A stretch of DNA of 64,000 nucleotides from Palsa-504 sp963744575 (GTDB taxonomy: Bacteria; Actinomycetota; Actinomycetes; Streptosporangiales; Streptosporangiaceae), in contig CAVUUF010000016.1 of NCBI GenBank assembly GCA_963744575.1, positions 124,001 through 188,000 on the forward strand, written 5' to 3'. A program made the position numbers and the translations under genes. Positions 7,691-18,138 of this stretch are shown here, one piece after another. Positions within the stretch are counted from its first letter, which is position 1, and every line of letters begins with the position of its first letter. The notes under the pieces were generated by a model. The model was not told where the DNA came from and did no database searches. It saw only the letters and a list, made by a program, of their open reading frames with translations.

Positions 7691-9791
7691 CTGCCTGGGT
7701 TCCGTCGGCGGTCTCGATGACCCAGGCCAGCACCAGGGCTTCCTCTAGCCAGGCGTCGTAGCGGCCGCTGCGGCCGCCGTGGCCCGCCTCCAGCTCGGTC
7801 TTGAGCAGGAACGGGCCGCCCCGACCCACCGCCCGCAGCCGGGCCATCCACTTGGCCGGCTCGTGATAGCTCACCCGGGTGTCGTTCAGCCCGGTCAGCA
7901 CGAAGATCGGCGGGTAGGCCTGCGCGGTGACGTTCTCGTACGGCGAGTACGACTTCATGTACGCGTAGACCTCGGGGTCGTGCAGCGGGTCGCCCCACTC
8001 CTCCCACTCGGTCACGGTCAGCGGCAGCGACGGGTCCAGGATCGTGTTCAGCGCGTCGACGAACGGCACGTGCGCCACGATCCCGGCGAACGCCTCGGGC
8101 GCCATGTTGGCCACCGCGCCCATCAGCAGCCCGCCCGCCGAACCACCCCGCGCGACCAGCCTCGACGCGGACGTCCAGCCCGCCTCGGCCAGGTGCCGCG
8201 CGCACGCGATGAAATCGGTGAACGTGTTCTTCTTGTGCAGCAGCTTGCCGTCGGTGTACCAGGACCGGCCCATCTCGCCGCCGCCCCTGATGTGCGCGAT
8301 CGCGTAGACGAAGCCCCGGTCGAGCAGCGACAGCACGGGGATGGAGAAGGCCGGGTCACGCGAGAGCTCGTAGCTGCCGTAGCCGTAGAGCAGGCACGGC
8401 GCGCTGCCGTCCCGCGGCGTGCCCTTCCGGCACACCAGCGAGATCGGCACCCGGGTGCCGTCGGGGGCACTGCCTGTTACCGGCGCCCACTCCCGGTGCT
8501 CCTCGTAATCGTCGCCTCCGTAGGGGACGCCGGACGGGGAGGGGAGCACCGGCTGGCGCTTGAGCAGGGTGAGCTCGCCGGTGGCCAGGTCGCAGTCGTA
8601 GACCGAGCCCGGGGTCACCAGCGAGGTGTAGGACAGCCGGAACCGGCTGGCCTGGAACTCCGGGTTCGGCCCGGGCCCGACCCGGTAGACGGGCTCGCCG
8701 AAGGACACCTCGTACTCGCCGTCTTTGCGCAGGACGCGCAGGCCGGTCAGGCCCTCGCGGCGGAAGTGGACCACGGTGTAGTCGGCGAACGCGTCCATGC
8801 CGAGCAGCCGGGTGTCGGCCCGGTGCCGGACCAGCGGGGTCCAGGCGGCCGGGGCGGCCAGCGGCGCGGTGGCGATCTCGAAGTTCTCCGCGCCGTCGTT
8901 GTGCAGGACAAGGAGTTGCTCCCCGGCGTGGTCGACCTCGTAGTCCACCCCCTGGCGGCGCGGCGCCACCACGGTGAACCCGTCCTCGGGCCTGGCCGCG
9001 TCCAGCAGCCACACCTCGCTGGTCAGCACGCTCGCGCTCCTGATCACCAGGTAGCTCTCGCTGCGGGTCAGGCCCACGTAGACGTGGAAGCGCTCGTCCG
9101 GCTCCTCGAACACCATGGTGTCCGCCTCGGCCGGGGTGCCGATCCGGTGCCGGCCGACCCGGTACGGCCGCCAGGCGTCGTCCACGGTCGTGTAGAACAC
9201 GGTGGACCCGTCCAGCGACCACGCGCAGCCGGCGTAGGTGTCCGGGATCTGGTCCGGCAGCGTCACCCCGGTGGCCAGGTCCTTGATCCGGAGGGTGAAC
9301 CGCTCGTTGCCGGAGAAGTCGGTGGAGTAGGCCAGCCAGCGCTGGTCCGGGCTGGTCCGGAACGTGCCGAGGCTGAAGAAGTCGTGCCCGGCGGCGAGCT
9401 CGTTGCCGTCGAGCAGCACCTCTTCTCCTTCCAGCGGCTGGCCGTCCGCGGGGATGGGCGGGACCACCTCGCCGGGCCGGACCGCGCGGCGGCAGTGCAC
9501 CGCGTACTGCTGGCCCTCGACCGTCCTGGCATAGTGCCACCAGCCGCCCTTGCGCACCGGCACGGACAGGTCGCTCTCCTGGGTGCGCGCCTTGATCTCC
9601 GCGAAGATCTGCTCGCGCAGCGGGCCCAGGCGGGCGGTGACCTCGTCGGCGTAGGCGTTCTCCGCCTTCAGGTAGCCGATGGTGTCCGGGTCGCCGGAGT
9701 CGGCCAGCCACGCGTACTCGTCGGTCACGGTGTCGCCGTGGAACGTGCGCGAACTGGGGACCTGCTTGGGCCGGGGCGGCTCGATGCTCAT
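7671..9791 (-). CDS. ptrB: Oligopeptidase B-type prolyl oligopeptidase (S9A)
   Basis: A 706-residue serine peptidase with an N-terminal seven-bladed propeller (about 70-410) and a C-terminal alpha/beta-hydrolase. The triad is clear: Ser551 in RGGSAGG, Asp637 in GLNDTRV, His671 in EAGHGGR. The signature GGGEMGRSWYTDGKLLHKKN and the length fit oligopeptidase B, which cleaves short peptides after Arg/Lys in the cytoplasm. Start ATG at 9791 (MSIEPPRPKQVPSSRTFHGD) gives the usual N-terminus; the open frame runs on upstream into the promoter of the divergent corA gene. Converges on and overlaps the prs-like gene by 20 bp. Confidence 0.92.
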   Translation of the reverse strand: MSIEPPRPKQVPSSRTFHGDTVTDEYAWLADSGDPDTIGYLKAENAYADEVTARLGPLREQIFAEIKARTQESDLSVPVRKGGWWHYARTVEGQQYAVHCRRAVRPGEVVPPIPADGQPLEGEEVLLDGNELAAGHDFFSLGTFRTSPDQRWLAYSTDFSGNERFTLRIKDLATGVTLPDQIPDTYAGCAWSLDGSTVFYTTVDDAWRPYRVGRHRIGTPAEADTMVFEEPDERFHVYVGLTRSESYLVIRSASVLTSEVWLLDAARPEDGFTVVAPRRQGVDYEVDHAGEQLLVLHNDGAENFEIATAPLAAPAAWTPLVRHRADTRLLGMDAFADYTVVHFRREGLTGLRVLRKDGEYEVSFGEPVYRVGPGPNPEFQASRFRLSYTSLVTPGSVYDCDLATGELTLLKRQPVLPSPSGVPYGGDDYEEHREWAPVTGSAPDGTRVPISLVCRKGTPRDGSAPCLLYGYGSYELSRDPAFSIPVLSLLDRGFVYAIAHIRGGGEMGRSWYTDGKLLHKKNTFTDFIACARHLAEAGWTSASRLVARGGSAGGLLMGAVANMAPEAFAGIVAHVPFVDALNTILDPSLPLTVTEWEEWGDPLHDPEVYAYMKSYSPYENVTAQAYPPIFVLTGLNDTRVSYHEPAKWMARLRAVGRGGPFLLKTELEAGHGGRSGRYDAWLEEALVLAWVIETADGTQAASGTRR

Positions 9792-9831
9792 GACGGCCCA
9801 GTCTAACGAGCGGCTTTGGCACCATAGAGGG

Positions 9832-10794
9832 GTGCGAGGACACCTGCTGCTTACCAACTGCCTCACCGACGAGGTCACCCTTGAGAACATCGAGCTCGCC
9901 CTGAAGGCGGACCGGCTGCTCTGGCTCGACCTGGCCGACACCAGCGAAGACACGCTCACCTTGCTGCGCGAGGTGTTCAAGATCCACCCCCTTGCCGTCG
10001 AGGACGCCAGGGAGTTCCACCAGCGGCCGAAGATCGAGGATTACGACGACTTCGTCTCCATGGTCGCCTATGGCGCGCGCGGCCTGGATGAGCCGCTGGT
10101 CGAGGTGCACTGCTTCTACGCCGAGCATTTCCTGGTCAGCGTGCACCGCGACGAGGTGCCCGCGATCACCGACGCCTGCCACGCGCTCACCCGGCTGCGC
10201 ACCGACCGGCGCCTGGTCGCGCTGTACCGGCTGGTCGACGCGCTGGTCGACACGATGTTCCCGTTCCTGGCCGCGATGGACGACCGCATCGACGAGCTGC
10301 AGGACCAGATCTTCACGGACCCGAGGGAAGCGCAGCTGGCCGCGCTGTTCGCGCTCAAGCGCCAGCTGGTGGACGTGCGCAAGGTGGTCACCCCGCAGCG
10401 CGACATGATCTCCGCGATGCTGGCCGGGGTGATCCCGATCCCCGGCATGACCGCGGAGACCGAACGGTACGTCCGCGACCTGTACGACCACCTGATCCGG
10501 ATCAGCGACCTGGTGGACAGCTACCGCGACCTGCTGTCCGGCTCGCTCGACGCGTACATGTCGATGGTGTCCAACCGGCTCAACGACGTGATGAAGCAGC
10601 TGACCATCATCGCCACCGTCTTCCTGCCGCTGTCCTTCCTGACCGGGTTCTTCGGCCAGAACTTCGGCTGGCTGGTGACCCGGCTGGGGGCGGGAGTCAC
10701 CTTCTTCGGCGTCGGCGTGGGCACCGAGGTGATGGCCGTGGCCGCCCTGCTCTTCCTGTTCAAGCGGCGCGGCTGGATGGGCAAGGGGAGCTGA
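9832..10794 (+). CDS. corA: CorA-family divalent cation transporter
   Basis: A 320-residue 2-TM-GxN transporter for Mg2+/Co2+. A cytoplasmic alpha/beta domain (about 1-190, with HPLAVEDAREFHQRPKIEDY) leads into the long stalk helix and two C-terminal membrane helices. The pore signature, normally GMN, reads GQN at 275-277 in LTGFFGQNFGW; this variant occurs in actinobacterial CorA relatives and may change ion preference. I start at GTG 9832 (RGHLLLTNCLTDEV); earlier in-frame codons overlap the divergent peptidase gene. Confidence 0.88.
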   Translation: MRGHLLLTNCLTDEVTLENIELALKADRLLWLDLADTSEDTLTLLREVFKIHPLAVEDAREFHQRPKIEDYDDFVSMVAYGARGLDEPLVEVHCFYAEHFLVSVHRDEVPAITDACHALTRLRTDRRLVALYRLVDALVDTMFPFLAAMDDRIDELQDQIFTDPREAQLAALFALKRQLVDVRKVVTPQRDMISAMLAGVIPIPGMTAETERYVRDLYDHLIRISDLVDSYRDLLSGSLDAYMSMVSNRLNDVMKQLTIIATVFLPLSFLTGFFGQNFGWLVTRLGAGVTFFGVGVGTEVMAVAALLFLFKRRGWMGKGS

Positions 10795-10954
10795 CGGGGC
10801 TGACCCGCCGTACCGGGTCCGGTGTCCTATAGGGCCGAACGAGCCTGGTGCATGCCGCCCGGAGCAGTTCGGTCATCCTGCTGATGGCGGAGAGAATCCG
10901 TGCCGCTAACCTTTCCTGTGGCAGCTTGACGCCAGTGCGGAAGGGATGGTCACC

Positions 10955-12004
10955 GTGACGGAATGGTCACCTGTCCCCCCGGTCGCGCGTCCGCTGCCCG
11001 AACCGGAGCCGCAGGCCGTGCTCGCGCCGCTGACCACCGTCGCGATCTTCCTGGTGCTGACGATCGAGCCGGGCGGGGAGCAGGCCGTCAGGGACCTGCT
11101 TGCCGACTGGGCCAGCCTGCAGCGGGCGGTCGGCTTCCGCGCGCCGGACGCCCCGCTTGCCTGCGTGGCCGGTATCGGTTCCGACGCCTGGGACCGGCTG
11201 TTCGCCGGCCCGCGTCCGGCCGAGCTGCATCCGTTCCGCGCGCTCGCCGGGGCCGTGCACCGCGCCGTGTCGACGCCGGGGGATCTGCTGTTCCACGTGC
11301 GGCACGAGCGGATGGACGTGTGCTTCGAGTTCGCGGCCCAGGTCACCGCCCGGCTGGCCGGGGCGGCCGTGGTGGTGGACGAGGTGCACGGCTTCCGGTA
11401 CTTCGACGAGCGGGACCTGCTCGGCTTCGTCGACGGCACCGAGAACCCGGTGGGCCGCGCGGCCGGGGTGGCGGCCCTGGTCGGCGACGCCGATCCCGGC
11501 TTCGCCGGCGCCAGCTACGTCATCGTGCAGAAGTACCTGCACGACATGGCGGCCTGGAATGCGCTGAGCACGGAGGACCAGGAGAACGCGATCGGCCGCT
11601 ACCAGCTGTCCGACATCGAGATGCTGGACGACGTCAAGCCGGCCAACTCGCACGTCGCGCTGAACACCATCGAAGATCCCGACGGCACGGAGCGGCAGAT
11701 CCTGCGGGCCAACATGCCCTTCGGCGAGCTGGGGCGGGGGGAATTCGGCACCTACTACATCGCTTACGCGGCCACGCCGAGCGTGACCGAGCAGATGCTC
11801 GGCAACATGTTTATCGGCAACCCGCCAGGTAACTACGACCGCATCCTGGACTTCTCCACGGCGGTCACCGGCAGCCTGTTCTTCGCGCCGTCGGCTGACT
11901 TCCTCGATGACCTCCCGGATCCGCCCGACCTGGCCGGTTCCGGCGACACCGCGTCCGCCGGATCCGGTTCCCTGGGCATCGGCAGCCTGAAAAGGAGCAC
12001 CTAG
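10955..12004 (+). CDS. Dye-decolorising peroxidase, encapsulin cargo
   Basis: A DyP-type heme peroxidase (349 residues). The GxxDG motif reads GFVDGTENP (157-165), the proximal heme His is near 233 (ANSHVAL), and MPFGELGRGEFGTYYIAYA follows. The C-terminus carries a flexible Asp/Pro/Gly linker ending GSLGIGSLKRST. Its GSLGIGSLK core is the classical encapsulin-loading peptide, so the enzyme should be packed inside the shell made by the next gene, 1 bp downstream. I place the start at GTG 10955, 9 nt after GGAAGGG; the ATG at 10946 abuts that ribosome site and is less likely. Expected to protect against peroxide or oxidise dye- or lignin-like phenolics. Confidence 0.95.
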   Translation: MTEWSPVPPVARPLPEPEPQAVLAPLTTVAIFLVLTIEPGGEQAVRDLLADWASLQRAVGFRAPDAPLACVAGIGSDAWDRLFAGPRPAELHPFRALAGAVHRAVSTPGDLLFHVRHERMDVCFEFAAQVTARLAGAAVVVDEVHGFRYFDERDLLGFVDGTENPVGRAAGVAALVGDADPGFAGASYVIVQKYLHDMAAWNALSTEDQENAIGRYQLSDIEMLDDVKPANSHVALNTIEDPDGTERQILRANMPFGELGRGEFGTYYIAYAATPSVTEQMLGNMFIGNPPGNYDRILDFSTAVTGSLFFAPSADFLDDLPDPPDLAGSGDTASAGSGSLGIGSLKRST

Positions 12005-12005
12005 C

Positions 12006-12812
12006 ATGAACAACCTGCACCGCGAGCTCGCTCCGATCTCCGACGCCGCCTGGGCGAGCATCGAGGAGGAGGCGCGCCGGACGTTCGAGCAGCACGTGGC
12101 CGCGCGCCGGGTGGTCGACCTGACCGGTCCCGAGGGCCCGGGCCTGGCCAGCGTCGGCACCGGGCACCTGGACGGGATCGACGCGCCCGCGGACGGGGTC
12201 ATCGCCCAGCTGCGCACCGCCCAGCCGCTCGTCCAGCTCCGCGTCCCGTTCACGGTGAACAGGCAGGACGTGGACGACGTGGAGCGCGGCGCGCAGGACC
12301 CGGACTGGCAGCCGGTCAAGGACGCGGCCAAGAAGATCGGCTTCGCCGAGGACCGGGCCGTCTTCGAGGGGTACCCGGCCGCGGGGATCGCCGGGATCAG
12401 GCAGAGCTCGTCCAACCCCGCGCTGACGCTGCCCGCCGGGGTCCGCGACTACCCGAACGTGGTCAGCCAGGCGATCAGCTCGCTGCGGCTGGCCGGCGTG
12501 GGCGGCCCGTTCTCGCTGCTGCTGTCCGCCGACGCCTACACGATGGTGAGCGAGACCTCCGACCACGGCTACCCGATCCGCGAGCACCTGGCCCGCGTCA
12601 TCGACGGGGACATCATCTGGGCGCCCGCCATCGACGGCGCGTTCCTGCTGTCCGCCCGCGGCGGCGACCACGAGCTGCGGCTCGGCCAGGACCTCTCGAT
12701 CGGCTACCTGTCCCACGACGCCGGCACCGTCCAGCTGTACTTCCAGGAGTCCCTGACCTTCCTGGTCTACACCGCCGAAGCGAGCGTGGCCCTGACCGCG
12801 GCGGACGGCTAG
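12006..12812 (+). CDS. Family 1 encapsulin nanocompartment shell protein
   Basis: A 268-residue HK97-fold shell protein. Typical features: the N-terminal helix MNNLHRELAPISDAAWASIE that forms the cargo-docking site, RVVDLTGPEGPG, the E-loop region RVPFTVNRQDVDDVERGA, and LYFQESLTFLVYTAEA at the C-terminus. The shell (commonly 60 subunits) would hold the DyP peroxidase encoded immediately upstream. The two genes are one operon; AAAGGAG stands 8 nt before the ATG. Confidence 0.96.
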   Translation: MNNLHRELAPISDAAWASIEEEARRTFEQHVAARRVVDLTGPEGPGLASVGTGHLDGIDAPADGVIAQLRTAQPLVQLRVPFTVNRQDVDDVERGAQDPDWQPVKDAAKKIGFAEDRAVFEGYPAAGIAGIRQSSSNPALTLPAGVRDYPNVVSQAISSLRLAGVGGPFSLLLSADAYTMVSETSDHGYPIREHLARVIDGDIIWAPAIDGAFLLSARGGDHELRLGQDLSIGYLSHDAGTVQLYFQESLTFLVYTAEASVALTAADG

Positions 12813-12834
12813 CTAGCCCGCCTCGTATCCCTGG

Positions 12835-13146
12835 CTAGCTCTCCTCGTACCTGGTGGGCGGGAACGGGTGCCGTTCGGTGATGGGCCGCAGCTCGCCCTC
12901 GTCTTCCTGCCGGCGCACTTCGGCCCGCTCCTCCTGCCAGTCCTCGTTCAGGGTGATGTCCTCGGGCGGTGGCGCGTCGGTGGCCGGCGGCACCTCGTCG
13001 GGATCGTAGGCGTCCAGCCCGGCGGCCACGCGCTCCTCCTCGGTGAGGCGGGCGAGGTGGTCGTCGTCGAGGCGCTGCGACGCGCCGCCGTGCTCGCGGC
13101 GGTCCCGGTGGAACCGCTCGGGAAAGTCGTCGTCTCGCTCTGACAT
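12835..13146 (-). CDS. Small highly charged hypothetical protein
   Basis: From the ATG at 13146, 5 nt after GAGGAGG, 103 residues are read: SERDDDFPERFHRDRREH at the start, an AYDPDEVPP motif in the middle and EERAEVRRQEDEGELRPI near the end. It is hydrophilic, acidic and probably disordered. I do not know a function. The longer in-frame extension to 13377 covers a hairpin-rich non-coding stretch and is rejected. Confidence 0.7.
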   Translation of the reverse strand: MSERDDDFPERFHRDRREHGGASQRLDDDHLARLTEEERVAAGLDAYDPDEVPPATDAPPPEDITLNEDWQEERAEVRRQEDEGELRPITERHPFPPTRYEES

Positions 13147-13240
13147 CGCGCCTCCTCGGGTCGCGCCAGTGTGGTCTAAGTTACTGCCCACAAGGACCGG
13201 CACGAACCCCCGGGAGCCGCCATGGCTCCAGCGACTGCCT

Positions 13241-13302
13241 CCAGGGCAGCATCGATGTGGCAGCGATGCTGCCCTGGCGACGTCGATGTGGCAGCGATGC
13301 TG
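13241..13302. repeat. 14-bp hairpin with a 20-bp direct repeat at 31-bp period
   Basis: CCAGGGCAGCATCG (13241-13254) pairs with CGATGCTGCCCTGG (13264-13277) over a 9-nt loop. The 20-mer TCGATGTGGCAGCGATGCTG at 13252-13271 is repeated exactly at 13283-13302. It stands 95 bp upstream of the small charged protein gene, so a leader or operator role for that gene is possible. Confidence 0.5.
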
Positions 13303-13587
13303 CTCACCAGGCGGGTGCCGACCTGAATCCGGGCTTGCGGGCGCGGGGTGGCGGAACGCGTGTGGCTGACGGGACACCCGGGAAGCGGGCGGGAGCCGGT
13401 GCCCCGCTGGGCGGTACCTGGGAGCCGTTGGGGGTCGCCTGGAACTGGTGTGCGGGCCTGATGGCGGTCGCGTGTCGTCGACGGCCGAACGGAACCGCGG
13501 CCTGACGTTTCACTGCCACCTCGACTGGTTACCTGAAGTTGCCTGGAAAGAGCATCCCATTACATTTAGCGATCCCTGTATAGGGCC

Positions 13588-13671
13588 TGTGGAAAGGCTG
13601 TGCATAAGCCGGTGGATAACCGTCGAAATATGCGGATAACTGCCGGTGTTCTGTGGACAACATGTGGACCC
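13588..13671 (+). promoter_or_regulatory. Phased cluster of six DnaA-box-like 9-mers
   Basis: Reading TGTGGAYAA on the plus strand: TGTGGAAAG (13588), TGTGCATAA (13599), GGTGGATAA (13611), TGCGGATAA (13631), TGTGGACAA (13652) and TGTGGACCC (13663). The fifth is a perfect actinobacterial box (TTGTCCACA on the other strand), three have one mismatch and two have two. All point the same way, and the start-to-start distances 11, 12, 20, 21 and 11 bp are near whole helical turns. There is no dnaA or dnaN nearby, so a DnaA-titration or regulatory cluster is likelier than oriC. Confidence 0.6.
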
Positions 13672-13887
13672 GGAAAAACTTGAAATGAATTGCCGCAGAC
13701 TCTTGCGCGGCCGCCGGGAAACCAGTAGAAATACTTTCACCGTTCGGAACGGGAACCACCCGGGGGCGACCCCGGGACGTGGGAGGAGCCGGGAAACCGG
13801 CACCTCGCGCGGGTTACCGGTACCGGCGGGCGGCGCGTCACGAGGGGTCAGCCGGGCGACCGGCAGGCCTAGCGTGGCGGGGCCAGG

Positions 13888-13924
13888 CGAGGCCCCCTCC
13901 ATCTCATACATGGAGGGGGCCTCG
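13888..13924. terminator. 15-bp perfect hairpin
   Basis: CGAGGCCCCCTCCAT (13888-13902) pairs with ATGGAGGGGGCCTCG (13910-13924) over a 7-nt loop. It lies 104 bp beyond the 3' end of the leftward P450 gene and could terminate it. No U-run follows on either strand. Confidence 0.45.
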
Positions 13925-14027
13925 TCCCATCCGGGTCCGATATTCACATTCTGCCAGGAAAACCCGTCCGCAAACATGCCACGGACGCGGTTTCCGGGCA
14001 GGTCAGCTGACGGCCTGACCTGAAAGG

Positions 14028-15254
14028 TCAGGCCCCGTTCCGGCCAGCACTATTCCAGCGCACCCGCAGGTCGGGCGGCTTGCGGAAGACCAGCCCGCGA
14101 GGTGCGCTGGGGTAGCGGGCGTCCAGGCGCAGCCCGGGCAGCCGGGCCAGCAGGGTGTCCACCGCGACCTGGGCCTCCAGCCGGGCCAGGTGCGCGCCGA
14201 GGCAGAAATGCGGGCCGTGCGCGAAGGCCAGATGGCGTCCGGCGTTGGAACGGCGCACGTCGAACACGTCGGGATCACCGAAGACCGCCGGGTCACGGTT
14301 CGCCCCGGCGAGGGACACCGTAACCTGGTCACCGGCGCAGACCGCGGCGTCACCGAGCCGAATATCACTGGTCGCGTACCGGTCGACGATCGCGGCGGCC
14401 GGCTCGAGCCGCAGCGACTCCTCGATCGCCGCAGGCACCAGGCCACGGTCGGCGAGCACGAGGCCGAGCTGGGCGGGGGAGGAGAGCAGGTGCATCAGGG
14501 CGTTGGCGATCATGCCCTCGGTGGTCTCGATCCCGCCGAACAGCAGGACCGCGGCGTTGGAAATGGCCTCCTGCTCGGTCAGCGGCCCGGACACCTCGGC
14601 CAGCAGCGACGCGGACCCCGCGATGACCTCGCGCAGGCTGGCCGCGAGCTCGGCGAAGGCGGCCGTCCCGGCCGGCGCCGCGCCCACGTCTCTGGCGGCC
14701 TCGGCCTGCACCGCGGCCACGATCCCGTCGTACCAGCCGAGGATCCGCGCCGGATCGGTCTTACCGAGGCCGAGCGCCTCGGCCATGACCGTGACCGCGA
14801 GCGGCCCGGCGACGGCCCGGCGCAGTTCGGCGGCGCCGCGCGGCTCGATGGCCGAGACCAGGCGGCCGGCCTCGGCCCGGGTGAACGAGGCAAGCCGCGC
14901 CCGCACCTGGTCGTGCCGGAAGGCACGGTTGAACGGGCCGCGGTGGCGCACGTGCTGGGCCCCGTCCAGCGACAGCATGCTCGGCCCGACCACTTTGGCC
15001 GTGGAGAAACGAGGATCATCGACGGTGAACGTTCGCGCATCACGGAGCACCGCCACGGCCAGGTCGTACCCGGTAACCAGCCAGGCGCCGAGCGCCGGCA
15101 CCCAGATGGCCGGGCCGCCGGCCCGCAGCCGGGCCAGCACCGGATGCGGATCGGCCTCCAGGGCGGCCGGCGTGACGTCCGCTGGCGCGCTCGGTCCTGG
15201 CCCCTGAACCCGCCTCGGCCGGGCCCCGTCGGTCAAGGCAGCCACCCCACGCAC
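14028..15254 (-). CDS. Cytochrome P450
   Basis: A soluble bacterial P450 of about 408 residues. The I-helix oxygen-binding motif is FGGIETTEG, the K-helix ExxR is EESLR, and the heme loop is FAHGPHFCLGAH with Cys351 as thiolate ligand. Redox partners are not adjacent. Start uncertain: I use GTG 15254, which gives normal length; the frame is open to 15440, and GTG 15250 is out of frame. Substrate unknown. Upstream lie fragments of a methyltransferase and a VOC gene, so a small biosynthetic cluster may have decayed here. Confidence 0.87.
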   Translation of the reverse strand: MRGVAALTDGARPRRVQGPGPSAPADVTPAALEADPHPVLARLRAGGPAIWVPALGAWLVTGYDLAVAVLRDARTFTVDDPRFSTAKVVGPSMLSLDGAQHVRHRGPFNRAFRHDQVRARLASFTRAEAGRLVSAIEPRGAAELRRAVAGPLAVTVMAEALGLGKTDPARILGWYDGIVAAVQAEAARDVGAAPAGTAAFAELAASLREVIAGSASLLAEVSGPLTEQEAISNAAVLLFGGIETTEGMIANALMHLLSSPAQLGLVLADRGLVPAAIEESLRLEPAAAIVDRYATSDIRLGDAAVCAGDQVTVSLAGANRDPAVFGDPDVFDVRRSNAGRHLAFAHGPHFCLGAHLARLEAQVAVDTLLARLPGLRLDARYPSAPRGLVFRKPPDLRVRWNSAGRNGA

Positions 15255-15363
15255 CTGATCGGCATCAATGGACAAAAATACCTCGCCCGGGTCGCGGAAC
15301 ACGTGGCCGGGCGATGGCGGTCGCCGGGCCGGGCCCGCAGCGGCGGCGCGGCGGGTCACCTCG

Positions 15364-15498
15364 ATGGGGCGGACGATGCTCGCCGGGGCCGACGCCGCCA
15401 CGGCGGACCGCGCGATCGCGTCGGTCCGGGCCGCGCTCACCCCGTACGCGGACGCCGACGGCTTGCACCTGGGCGCGGCGCTGTGGCTGGTACGTGCC
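15364..15498 (+). pseudogene. SAM methyltransferase C-terminal relic
   Basis: About 45 residues ending RAALTPYADADGLHLGAALW resemble the last strand region of class I methyltransferases of the actinobacterial 'AALxPYxxxDGVxLGAAxW' type. No SAM-binding part precedes it. At about 15490 the similarity switches to another frame and another family. Confidence 0.45.
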
Positions 15499-15550
15499 GG
15501 ACATCGAGGCGAAGCTGGCCGAGGTCACCGCGGCGGGCGCCGCCAATAGG
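15488..15550 (+). pseudogene. VOC/glyoxalase fragment fused to the methyltransferase relic
   Basis: The frame WYVPDIEAKLAEVTAAGAAN matches the helix of a glyoxalase/VOC half-module and is joined directly to the methyltransferase tail. Too short to be functional. Confidence 0.35.
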
Positions 15551-15591
15551 GTAGGCAGAGGACCGTTGCCGCGCAGATGGAGACGATGAGC

Positions 15592-17970
<2,379 letters not shown>

Positions 17971-18138
17971 CCTGGAGCACCGGTCACGTAACGGACGGTC
18001 ATGTAAGCGCCCGCCAGCATCAGCCCGGCCGGGCCCCGCCGGCGATCACCACCGCATGCCCGTTTGGGCCGAACGTGCTCATTGATACCTCCGGGACTGG
18101 TGCGAGTGGATGTGATGCGGCCGTGTCCTGGGGCGGCG

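Larger units (their letters stand above)
13147..14027. other. 881-bp non-coding region
   Basis: No frame here shows a domain, a ribosome site or normal codon bias. The middle (13540-13700) is noticeably less GC-rich than its surroundings. The region holds the repeated hairpin at 13241-13302, the DnaA-box-like cluster at 13588-13671 and a 15-bp hairpin at 13888-13924. Confidence 0.6.

Noticed and set aside
7779..9806. Very long rightward open frame (about 675 codons) and a 711-codon leftward frame at 8356-10491
   Set aside because: Both are alternative-frame shadows of the oligopeptidase and corA genes: His/Arg/Pro-rich, no domains, no ribosome sites.
13540..13700. Chromosomal oriC
   Set aside because: DnaA-box-like sites are present, but dnaA, dnaN, recF or gyr genes are not adjacent and only six boxes are seen, fewer than in typical actinobacterial oriC.
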